Shown here piece after piece: positions 11,701-22,247 of a stretch of DNA of 64,000 bases. The position numbers and the translations under genes are program-made. The DNA is from Lichenostomus cassidix. Taxonomy: Eukaryota; Chordata; Aves; Passeriformes; Meliphagidae. The notes under the pieces are model-generated. The model saw only the letters and a program-made list of their open reading frames with translations, did not search any database and was not told where the DNA came from. Numbering within the stretch: the first letter of the stretch is position 1; the number at the start of each line of letters is the position of its first letter. The DNA is taken from contig CM039189.1 in NCBI GenBank assembly GCA_008360975.2, positions 14,536,056-14,600,055 of the forward strand. The letters run 5' to 3'.

Positions 11701-14614
11701 TGTAATAAACTTCTCAAAACCCCCACCATTAGTTCTGCTGACAGTGCTGAATCTTCAGAGGGATTGCTGCTCAAACGGGTGAGATTTTTAAGGTCAGGAA
11801 AGAGCAGAAAGAGGTGTCAAGTCTCTTAAACCACTGCTGGAAAACCATGCCCATTCCAAAGTGGGGGCCTGGGCCTGCCACAGGCAGGGACCTGCCACTC
11901 CATGGTTTATGAATATTATAAATGATGGATAAGAGTAAAAGAAAATAGTATCTGAATTTTACATGACCCAGTTCTGTAGTGTATTTGGCAAACAATATCT
12001 GGTCCCGTATATTTTAAATACTAAGTGCTAAGTTAGGAGAACAATGAGATGTTTGTAAATATGATAGACCATTACAATATACTGCTTCTCATTTGAAAAG
12101 TCATTTGTGCAAGAAATGATTATTGACCCATAATATGTAAATGATTGAAATACAGAAATTAATATTTGGGTCAACTCATGTATTTTTCAACCATGAAATG
12201 AAAAGCTTAGTATTCACATTCCAATTCATACATTAAAGCATTACAGTACTATTACTTGGCTATTGTATTAATTTATTATTCTCTTAGTTAATGACATACG
12301 AATTATATCTCTACTTTCAAATGAGGAGAAGGCATTGTATGCCACAGTAATGTTTCAACCCAGGATGTCCCTTAGTCTGGATTCTTTACTGGTGACAATG
12401 AGCCAAATTCAGAGCTGATGTGGAAACAAATAAACAGCATTGTGAGCACAAAGGAGGTTTTGGCCGTAATGTACCTTCAAGGTTGCACAGGGAGGACTGG
12501 CTCCTGCATTGCAGCTTCTCTGTTCCCCCTGGGCTTGATTCTCATCTCCTTCACATGAGTTTTACCCAGTGTGATGCTCCTTATTTACTGCAATTAATCC
12601 AGAAATATAAATCAACACAGGATCAGTGCATTTAGTGCCGTGAGGTAATCTTTATTCTAAGGGATTTGTTTCTGCTCCTTCCTCCTCTTTCCCTGAGTCA
12701 CGGGGAGTCCGTGGGAGTGTGGGGTTTCTAACTGCCCTGTGGGAGTGCTCGTTCTTCCCGAGGGAGCTGCAGCAGGCCCCTCAGCCCAAGGTGACTTTCA
12801 TTCCAGTCAATTCAGTGCTCATGAAACACTCCAGGTTGTGAGCTCCAGGGACTCACGTGCTCTCTGTCTCCCCAGGAGTGCCCAAGACCTAGAGCAGCAG
12901 GCCAGCCTTAGTCCAGGCAATGTGCTGTCCCTGGGGTGGCAAGAAGGCAGCCTATGACCCTGTGATGAGGTACTTTCCCAGTCACTCAGAGCAAAGGTGT
13001 TCAGTAAGAGCCAACCTGTGCAAGCTAGGCCTACACTATGTTTGGCTCTTGGATTGTTACCCATTACATTTCAAATGCATTGGCTACCAAGCTTAGCTGG
13101 ATTGAGTCTGACTTAAGGTCAACCATCCAAATAATTCATTAGTATCCTATAAACTATGTGCTCCATCTTCATGGCTTTTTATGCAAAAGTAAACAATGCC
13201 TCATTCTTTGTGCCACCAGGTATTGTATCACTTGATGGGTCTATCTCCTTAAAGAGATGCATAATTTAAATACAAATAAATGTATGAGTGGAATCCATGT
13301 AGAATGATATTCATGACAGACAAAATGAATGAAGAAGAGATGGGCAAAACAATTTAGATAATACCCAAAAGCAAAGCGTCACAGCTAAATCAGGATTAAC
13401 CCATGAAGCATGATGTGTTTCATGAAATGACTTTGGTATAGTCTAAAACTACAATGACTCAAATTAATTAAGAAGGGCAGCATTGCATCAAGTTTGTTCC
13501 AGTGTTCAGACCTGTTACACACATACTGGATCATGCCTACAGGAAAGAGCCTGATTTTTTTTTTTAAGTTAAAATGATATATAATTATATTTGCACTTAT
13601 TTTACAGGCAAAACATTTTAAAAATTATTTTGCATTAAACTATTTTATATTCTAGATAGCAATTATTTTAAGCAGCTTTAAAAGGCAATAGACCTGACTC
13701 TACATGGCTTGCAAGACAAGGTACAGTGAGTCACAGTATAAGGGCATGTTTGGGTGGTGAAGAACAAACGCGGCACCCCAGCACTACAGAAAACCGTGAT
13801 GAAGGTGAAGCAGAGGTAGTGGTGATGTTCAGTGATGGAACCACTGCCCTCATGGTGCGATTTAGAAACTGCCCACACTGGCCAGCTGTATGGGAGGGGC
13901 GACATCTTCCTGGTCCTGCCCAATTAATCATCCTCTGGTTTTCTTAGCCTCTGGTGCAACAGGCAGACCCAGATGACTAATTCTGGCAATAGAGGCCCTG
14001 CTTGTCAACAAGACCTCCCCTTGATAGAGGCGTGATTTGGTTTTAATTTTCTTTCAGCCCATTCATTTATTTGAGGCTAATGGCTGACATGAATCATAGC
14101 GTGAGAAGGGAGAAGCACGATTTGTACTAGCAGCCTCACAGAGATGGCATGTCCTCCAGGGATGGCAGCAGCACAGGGTGCCGTTCCTTGATGCTTCGGA
14201 CACAGGACAAGAGGATTGGCAGAGAGACTCCTCGAAACAGTGTCCTGCCCCGCTCATGGGGAGGGCAGCATCAGCTGAGGGCACATAAAAATGGTGCTAT
14301 TTTGCAATGGATTCTGTGGGAGTCTCAAACTGACAAGGTGATGATTACTGTGGCCCCAGCCAAGCACAGCCTTTGTTTACCTTTAAAAGTATGAGTCAGC
14401 TAATTGGCGTCACTGGGCTGGTGTGCTAAAAGTTCTAGCTGTGTTCAAATGCCTGGTGGGTCAGGGAATAATGGGTGTTTAGCACCTTGCTGGGCACAGC
14501 CCTGGGCCACGCCTCGCCCTGACCTTTGCAGAGGGGTTGTGCTCAGGCTGGGGCTGCACCACAGCGCTGGGCATTGTCTCCATCACAAAACGTGCTGTAC
14601 CCAGGCAGACAAAA
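8721..14614. other. Non-coding DNA, no gene recognised
   Basis: This stretch is unique, AT-leaning DNA without a recognisable exon or repeat element. It holds homopolymer runs (T16 at 9014-9029, interrupted A runs near 10110-10132) and a short TG-rich patch near 11303-11330. A somewhat GC-richer patch lies at about 12660-12960 and another at about 14460-14570; neither is CpG-dense enough to call a promoter island. The sequence near 12397-12435 resembles an old dispersed sauropsid repeat motif, but too weakly to annotate. Confidence 0.65.
9014..9029 (+). repeat. Homopolymer T16
   Basis: An uninterrupted run of sixteen T lies in otherwise unique sequence. It could be the complement of a retroposon poly(A) tail, but no recognisable element adjoins it. 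Confidence 0.95.
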
Positions 14615-15575
14615 CCAACAATAAAATTAGCACTAGTCAGTCCAGCTGACTCTGTAAAAAGCTTCAGAGTTTCAAAATTAATCTTAAATTTACCTCTAAC
14701 CCTGAAAACAAAACTAATTGCAGAATGTAAGACTCCCTGAACATGTTAGGAAACTTGATAGGAATACCTAGAAAAAAAACACAAACACTTTAGATAAATC
14801 CCCCATTTTAATTGTATCAATTCTGCCAATTAATGATAATGGAAGAGCAGCCCAATTAGCTAAATAGCTAATAGTTTTATCAAGCAGAGGCTGGCAATTT
14901 AAAGCAAACAAATTCATTCTAATTTTATCCCCTTGCACACCAAGATGTTTAAAGGATAATGTGGGATCCAATAAAGGATATTGCTCAAATAGAGCTACAT
15001 TTAAATCACCTAATGGCTTTAAGAGTTTTACCCCAATTAACAAAGAAGAAACATGAACATCATTCAGTGACTTGCAGCATAATCTTCATTAAAGAAGATC
15101 TTCATTAAAAAAATAACATATCCTCCAACTAAGGGCAAAAAGGAAAACATCACTGACTTTTCCCTTAAAAACACTGATTTCTCCCAAAACAAAGACTCCT
15201 CTGTAACAGCAAAAGTATCAGAGAAAAAAGACTCTCCTGTCTAAGCCTCAGTATATAAATCATCTTCAAACTGTGGTCATTAGTTTTAACATAACAGTGG
15301 ATTTGAATAAAGGAGATTGACCTATCTAACATATTTAAGACCAAATCCTACTGTTACCTAAATCTGAAATAAGTTAAGGCTATTGAAGAGAATCAAAAGC
15401 CTTTTCAAAACCAATAGCCAGAACAAATTCCCCATGATCATAATTTTGAGGATAAAAAATCCATTAAAGTGATGTCTTTGATTGCTATTAATGAAGCAAT
15501 CTGGAATAAATCCAGAGTGATCCATATGGATAATCGAATCTCTCATTTTCTCACATTTTACAGATTTGGACTGTG
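14615..15575 (-). mobile_element. Decayed L1/Tx1-like non-LTR retrotransposon, reverse transcriptase region
   Basis: Read on the minus strand, a chain of reverse-transcriptase landmarks appears in correct order and roughly normal spacing, though split between frames. They are: SIIHMDHSGFIPD (15496-15537; expected H-P-D-Q-S-G-F-I-P); LAIGFEKAFDSLQ (15383-15421; RT domain A, with G where the catalytic Asp should be); FGFGLKYVR*VNLLYSNP (15299-15348; one in-frame stop); VNWGKTLKA (15015-15044; the INW-KS block after the YADD box); FKHLGVQ (14933-14953; expected YLGV); LPLSLIGRIDTIKM (14804-14845; expected GRIN-IKM); and ESAGLTSANF (14623-14652; expected GGL-LPNF). The YADD catalytic box itself is destroyed by indels near 15060-15080. 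The YLG, GRIN-IKM and GGL-LPNF series is known from L1 and Tx1 clade elements of fish, amphibians and lizards, not from CR1. The endonuclease, first ORF, C-terminal zinc knuckle and 3' UTR are not visible. It is a dead fragment. Clade placement is less certain than its identity as a LINE. Confidence 0.85.
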
Positions 15576-18500
15576 ATTTATATGACAGTGATGGGCAAAA
15601 GGCTCCTTTCCTTTTGACACTGGGCTGCCCAGCCTGAACAGCTGATGGCATGGTCTCTAAAGGGAGCTAGAAGAACAATACACTTGATGCTCAAAGAAAG
15701 AAGAGCTCAAATAAATCGACTTCCAGCCTCAACCACAGATCCCCAAATATCTCTCCTTCACTGCAGGTCTTGTGAAGGTTACCGTGGGCTGCAGAAACCA
15801 CCAAAGTGCTGCTAATTAAATGGCAGAAACCTCCCTCCCTGAGATTCCCCTCATGGCTCAGAGGTGCTTGGCACTCTCACTGCCCTGCCAAACTCAAGCA
15901 GAGACAGGGATGTCACCCACGGGGCAGAGGTGGCCTCCAGAAAAGCCCCAGGTAAAGCCTTTGATTGAAGATTAGCTGCTTTTGGGGAAGGCAGAAAGAC
16001 TTGCCCTTCACTGTTAAGCTCTTGTTTCCCCAAACAGTAAGAGATTTAGGCTTCTCTCAGTTTTTTTCTTTAAAATAATGACACAAACTCAGAGACAATG
16101 AATCCCCCTCATTCCTGGAGCTGTGGCCAGGTCACCTCACCTGAGGCAGGGTGGGTGCAGAAGGAGACCCGTTCTTCCCTGTGCCACCCACAATGCCAAC
16201 CTCAAAGCTTTACTGGTCTCCTTCTCTGCCATACCCCTTTCAGAGAGAAGATTCCAGCACCTCACCCCTCAGCACCAATTTTATGGCTTCCAGATATATC
16301 CTAACCACCAGCAGTCTCTCCCTTCCCTGCATGCCCTGCTGCCAGTCTGACCACCTCCATGAGCCAGCCTGCCTTCCACCCTCCCCTTGCCCCTGCATCT
16401 CTTCTCCCATGTGGCTGTTGTCTTACCTGGTGCCTTGGTTTCTCTTGCAAAGCTGACCATCCCTATTCTGGTTCCCTTGGCATCACTGAAAAATTTGCCA
16501 CTCAGCCCAAATTTTGAAAAATTCATCAGAAGACCAGTAGTGCTAGAAAGAAATAAAAGGTTTTCATTTGTGACTTGGCTTTTTTGCTGCTTGTAATCTC
16601 TCTCTAGGGTAGGTGCACAGTTCCTTCACCTTTTCCTAAAGTCAGAACCGCCTGTGGTCTGGCAACTGTCATATCCTGCAAAACGCTCCTGACCCCCTGC
16701 CACAAGGCCAGGACTGGGCTCTCCATCTCTCAGCAACACTGCCTCAGTCAGAATTCAATAACATACTTGTATTATATGAACTGGTAGGAATTGATTTTTA
16801 TTTGAAACCAAATTTTAGGTTTCAAACAAGAACAAAAAAGTAAGACAGCAGGTCAATACATTTTGTACAGATATCACACTACATTCTGAACTTTCACCTT
16901 TATTATTATCCTAAACTATCTTGGAATCAAATTTAATTGCACAGGTGTAACAGCTCCTTTTCCTTCTAATCTACTGACTGCACACTGAAGGCAAAAGCTC
17001 AGGGATTCACGTTTTTTATATACTTTTATCCAAAGCAGACACAAGAAGGTCTTTAGAAGTCTGATCTATGTGTAAGGCATAGTTACTAACAGAACCATCT
17101 GCCTCTCAAACAGCTGAAATTATATATAAAAGCTTTCACTCTGACTTCACAACTAACTGACAGTCTCCTGTTGCTACTCTTTTCTGCATTTAGTTGCCAC
17201 TAAAAGATATGCAGCTCCAAGCTGGCTTCTTTTACATGTGCTGCATCTATCATGTCAGTCAAAATGGATCCATGTGTCAGAGGTGTCTCTTTGTGAAAGG
17301 TTGCCCTTGGGTGCCAGGGTCAGTAAAATCAGCTGCTTTTCCATATTATGGTGCAATCAGGACAGAAGCTGTCTCCTTTTTAGACTCATTAAAAATGAGG
17401 AAAACATAATAACCTAAGACCAATCACACTAGGCTGAAAAAAAAGCCTGTCATTTCAATATTTTATGTCTGACAATTACCAGCAGTGGATGTTCAGATGC
17501 AGAAGAACAGGCTGAAGTTTGGCCAGTGTTGTGTATCCTCCTAGCAATCTGTGGCCTAGGCAACCTTGTTCAGACCTTGGGTAGCACATGGTGGGATTAC
17601 CAAAATCTTCAAGCTAGACTGGAGGCCAGTTGTTGACAATTCTTGAGAATATATAGAGATTGCTGTTTTAATGTTAGATTACAAATATTTTTTCCTACTT
17701 TTTAGTGATCAGAAATGATACCTGCAACTCATCTAAATGATCTTCATTGTTCTTCATTGCCCACAGCACTTTTCCTCAAATCCTTTAATCAGCTTGAATT
17801 TGAGAGGTGAAAGCAGACATTTTACCATGAGCTTTTTGGAACTTGTGCTGACACAGTAGCTCTGGACACACCTGTGAAATGTTAAGACAATTGTTAGGAA
17901 AAGTGGGAGAACTGAAGGAGTTGAACCAGCAATGGCAACATCAATATTCTTTACTAGTGATGGGAGAAGCAACAATTCACAACCAACGTTTTCCCTTGCA
18001 GATGGGTGTTCCTAAGAGCAAAAGTGCTAAGACATGGCATTGGTAGGATAGTTTGGAGACTGTGGAGCTGGCTTCAGGAAGCTTGCCAGTCCCAGATGGG
18101 TGATAATCTACAATGACCACAGTGCAGGTAGATATCTCATCTAATTTAAGGGGTTTGCTTAGACAAGTATTTGGGAGATTCAGTAGTGAAGTTTGACCTG
18201 GAAAGCACAGCATCTTCCATCTGTATAGAGGCAGTGAGTAAGATGAAAGGAGCATTTGGGTTGGAGTGATTCAGCCTGCTGAGTCCACCTGTCATGGCTC
18301 TGACAGAGAATAACCCTTCCCCCATGAAGTAAAGGTACCAAAAGTAAGAGGATTTCTTTGCAGCCAGACAGGGTAAAAGAAGGGATACGTGAAGTTTCTT
18401 CCCGGTGTTGTTAAGAGTTTCTACTGGCAAAACTAATGGGCAAGGTAGCAAATCATAGTTGCAGTATTTTTTTAAAAAAGCAATGCCACTAGTCAGCTCT

Positions 18501-21300
18501 GGGACACAGATTGAAAAATACGAAAGCAGTTATGAATTCCATCAGCTTTTTTGAAACCAAAGAAATTTTACCACCAGAGAACAAATTCTGCTGCTAGTTA
18601 CAGTGATCCAATTCCAGTAAAGCTGACAGAACTACAGAATTACTAGTACTAAAGCAAACAGAACTATTACTACTTCAGGTACAGCAAGAATCTGCTCCTA
18701 GCTCTTGGAATGTATGTTAGGCAGTGATGAACAGATATAACTATATAACTACAGAAATAACTATCCCACTATGTTGAGTAAGTGCAGGGAAGAGACAGAA
18801 ACCTTTTATGATGTTCTACCCCTTAAAAAGAAACCTGAACACACAGCTTATTTTTATAAATAAATGTGTTACCTGAAGAACAGTTGCACACACTCATTTA
18901 CATAGGATTTGGTATACTTCTGTGCTCTTCAATAGATTATTCCAAACCTTGAGTATTTCCTATAATTAATGTCAATATGCTTGGCTTATTTGTTATAAAA
19001 GAAAAGAGTTTCTAATTAGCCTTTTTGATGTGCAGAACTTCAGTTTTTCTCTCTACTGTTTTTCAGATCATGTTCCTTATTTTATGCTACTAAGTGATAG
19101 TAAGATTTCAGACTACTTCTGACGATTGTTTAAATCACATGTACACGATAACTAGGCCTTAACCTGGCACTCATCACAGGGTGAGGTCCCCCTGCTATGA
19201 GCAAGGTCAGAAGTCCACATAATACAAACTGACCTTGTGACAAGTCAAATATTCCAAATTCCTATTAAATTCAACCAACTCTTTGCATATGTCCCTTTAT
19301 TACAGTGACATACACAATTTACTTTCAAACCAAAGCAAACCCTACTTGCCTTCACTGAACCTCAGGAGAGTCTTTGGGAAGAACAAAACCTTCACAGCAG
19401 TGACATTCAGAGGCTTATCACAACACACCAGGGACACAAGTAAATCTCAAGCAGTAGAAAAGAGTACAACTGTAGTGAGCTGCCTAGATGTAGCAATAAA
19501 GAAGGTCGAGGTGAGCATTTTTTTTATACCAGTCAACCCTGCAGGAAGACCAGACAAATTAAGAAATTTTTGCCCAGCCAAAGGATGGGTTCTATCAGCA
19601 GCAAGTAACAGGAGGGTGGGAAGCTAAGTGTGCAGACTCCTGTCTCTTAGCACTTACCCCTCTTTTTCCTGGGAGGTACTTAGCACTAAATTTACATATA
19701 AGTAAAACCACAGCACAAGACTGACTGGATGCCTATTGGAAGCAATTGGAATATTTTCTTTTTACTTTGAGTCTTGGATCAAACTCTAAATGAGAAGAGA
19801 GCTAGGCCTGATCTGTGAAGGCATACAGAAAAAAGAAATTGTACTTCTGTATTAAATTGGATATCCAAAGTACCTTATTGAATGCTGAAGCAAGATGTGA
19901 AATTCCATGGCAAGCTCAGGTTTTCTTCCCTGTGTAGCTTTCATTTAACACAAAGAGGCTTATTTTCCATATCATGGGGCCCTTGATCCTGAGCATTAAA
20001 TATAATAACGTCCCTAGAAGCTTTATAGGCTTGGCAAGACAGTATAAATCGGCCTGGTTGGTTGATTTGTTAATGCAAACAAAAATAGCACATTGCTAAA
20101 ACTTTGGCCAAATTAACATCTTTTTGACTGTTCCAACGAGCTAATATTTCTGTAGAAACCTGGAAGCAGTAGTCAAGTCTTTGATGATTTATTTAGTAGG
20201 AGTCATCTAGTAGCTAATTGTCTGCAATTTTTAACCTCATTCATGTGCATTGCTGATTCTTCTTCCAGCATCTGCAGTTTTCTCCTTAAGCTTTCTTACA
20301 TCTCTATGTAACATTTCCAGATGGCAGCTCAACTTCATCACAATATTTTTAAGAACTTGCCAAACCACATCCAAGATCTTCAGACTCAAAAGTAAAAGAT
20401 AAAATCATCCTCAGAGGGCACCTCACCCTTCTGCACTCAGGCACATGAAGAAAAAAACAGCTTTAGGCTCTGACATTTTACATTAGTGATGAGTCACAGC
20501 TTAGGGTTTCTTGGTTTGGGTTTTGGTTTTTTTTTTTGGTGTTGGAATTTTCACCTTTCTATTCTTCTCTTGGATTTCTTACCTTGAAACCATATCAAAA
20601 GAGAATAAATACTGGTGTGCCACATTTTCTGTTTGTACTGCAGAAGTTACCATCCCTGTAGTGCTGACCCCAGTGATGTCCACGCTGGTCATTCACTGCA
20701 GAAGAGCCACAGGAAGAATAACGGACGACCAGGCAAGGAAATTTTGGCCAGGAGTGCAGCAGAGTTTTGCACCATCCTGGTGGTAAATCTTGGCAGAGAT
20801 CAGAATTAATGCTCAAGACATTTGATGGCTGTAACCTAGATCTTCCTGGGTCAGATCAAAGAAGAATCTGACTCACTGTGTGGTTCTATTTCCACCATGG
20901 TTTAAGGATTGTCCTGATGTCTGTTAAGTCATAAAAATAAAACATTTCTAGTCACATTTCTGGTCAATCTCATGTGATTGTTCATGAGATAGAAAGTTCT
21001 TCCTGTTCATTCTCTGGCTTCAATTATTCCAGTGCATGATTCAGCAATTGTCACATGTTCATTTTGGGGTGTTTTTTTGCCATGACTGAATGAAGGGCTC
21101 TTTATGCCTGGTTTCTGTCTCTTATTTGTATGTTTATGAAGAAGCCTGAGTCCCTTAGGAGATGGAAGATACTATATTTGGGCAATATTATTACCATCAC
21201 CTACTATGATCCATGCCTGTGGGAAGATATTTTTAAAAATAATAAATTCTATTTTGCTAATGTAGCTATTGTTTAAATGTAAAATATAATTACAGTATCC
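15576..21300. other. Non-coding DNA, no gene recognised
   Basis: No defensible exon or named repeat is present. A pyrimidine-rich, plus-strand-asymmetric patch covers about 16200-16450. TATA-like words occur (for example near 17120-17130) but no downstream coding sequence supports a promoter. The stretch at 20641-20729 has an acceptor-like 'tactgcag' before it and reads without stops, but no family is recognised and no consensus donor closes it, so it is discussed as a finding and not called as an exon. Confidence 0.6.
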
Positions 21301-21309
21301 ACCCAGGGT

Positions 21310-21413
21310 GTATGTTGTGTAATTTTGTAATACTACATCAAGATGTGTGTTGGCATTCTACCTAGGTACTTAACCACACCCAGGAATGCTGGTATTGCAC
21401 AATTACACACATC
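21310..21413. repeat. Imperfect foldback (inverted repeat)
   Basis: The outer arm at 21310-21333 pairs with 21392-21413 over about 21 of 24 positions, with two mismatches and one bulged T. A second, inner pair, gcattc (21353-21358) and gaatgc (21384-21389), nests inside, and the palindromic word acctaggt sits in the loop. This is typical of a short non-autonomous DNA transposon (MITE) remnant, but no target-site duplication or known terminal sequence is evident, so the class is inference. Confidence 0.6.
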
Positions 21414-21985
21414 CTGTTGACTAATTACATAATAATTAGCATTTTTAATATTCAAGATGCACTCAAGTCAGTTATGCAAGATTTTATGTCACTGCAAATT
21501 AAAGACAAAGCATAACAAATATACGTAGTAAACAATGATGTATAGATAGCTTACTGAGCCTGGACAGAGCTTCCAGCAGACAGCATGTAATACTTCCTTC
21601 TTCATTTTAAAATGTATGACATTTTCTACATGTTTGGCAGAGCCTCCCTCCTCCACTCTTACTTTGGTTTATACCTGTTTTATCAAACTGTTGAAGTAAT
21701 TTTGTATTCAAACCAGTTAGAATTTCTGTAGTCTGCCTGCTTCTGAGTTATGATCACTTATCATGACCAGAGATAATTTTTGGCCAAAAAAGCACTGTGA
21801 TGTGCCTGGAGAAGGAAGATTGTTCTTTACAATGGCAACTCTGGAAGGAATCTGGAAAATGCCTTTTAAGTTAGCAATAACTGACAAAATATCCCAAATA
21901 CTGTTGTTTTAAAAAAGCACTACTGATGAGCCCTCACCACTTGAATTTGGAATAGATTGTCCATAAGCTTGAATGGAATGTCTTG

Positions 21986-22027
21986 ATCTGGTCTCTTGGT
22001 TCTCATGATGTTGATGAGAGACCAGAT
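21986..22027. repeat. Short hairpin, 11-bp perfect stem
   Basis: atctggtctct (21986-21996) is the exact reverse complement of agagaccagat (22017-22027), separated by a 20-nt loop. A stem of this size can arise by chance in 64 kb, but it lies about 130 bp from a much longer hairpin and may belong to the same foldback-rich patch. Confidence 0.75.
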
Positions 22028-22160
22028 GCAAATTCTGACTCACCATTTGGATTTGGGGGATTTAAGATCAGAGACTGTGCTTAAAAAAAATTTTGTGTAA
22101 TGTGACTTCTAAACTTGCTGTTAATCTTAATTCAGTCAAAATTTACAGAAGGTGGCACAG

Positions 22161-22247
22161 AGGCCAGATCACTCTGAAATGATCCACTAGGGCATCATTG
22201 ATTAGCTGCCATGCACCAAGTGGATCATTTCAGAGTGTTTCTGGCCT
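22161..22247. repeat. Long hairpin, 27 paired bases, 30-nt loop
   Basis: The left arm 22161-22188 and right arm 22219-22247 are reverse complements: 19 contiguous perfect pairs (22170-22188 with 22219-22237), a small asymmetric bulge (one base against two), then 8 more pairs (22161-22168 with 22240-22247). The loop is 30 nt. The near-perfect pairing means the arms are either recently formed or held by selection. Candidate identities are a MITE-type foldback remnant or a pre-miRNA-like hairpin on either strand. The size of about 87 nt fits a miRNA precursor, but no known miRNA seed is recognised. Confidence 0.85.

Noticed and set aside
17115..17215. TATA-like box followed by an open frame
   Set aside because: The frame opens without a good AUG context and shows no domain; such AT words are common by chance here.
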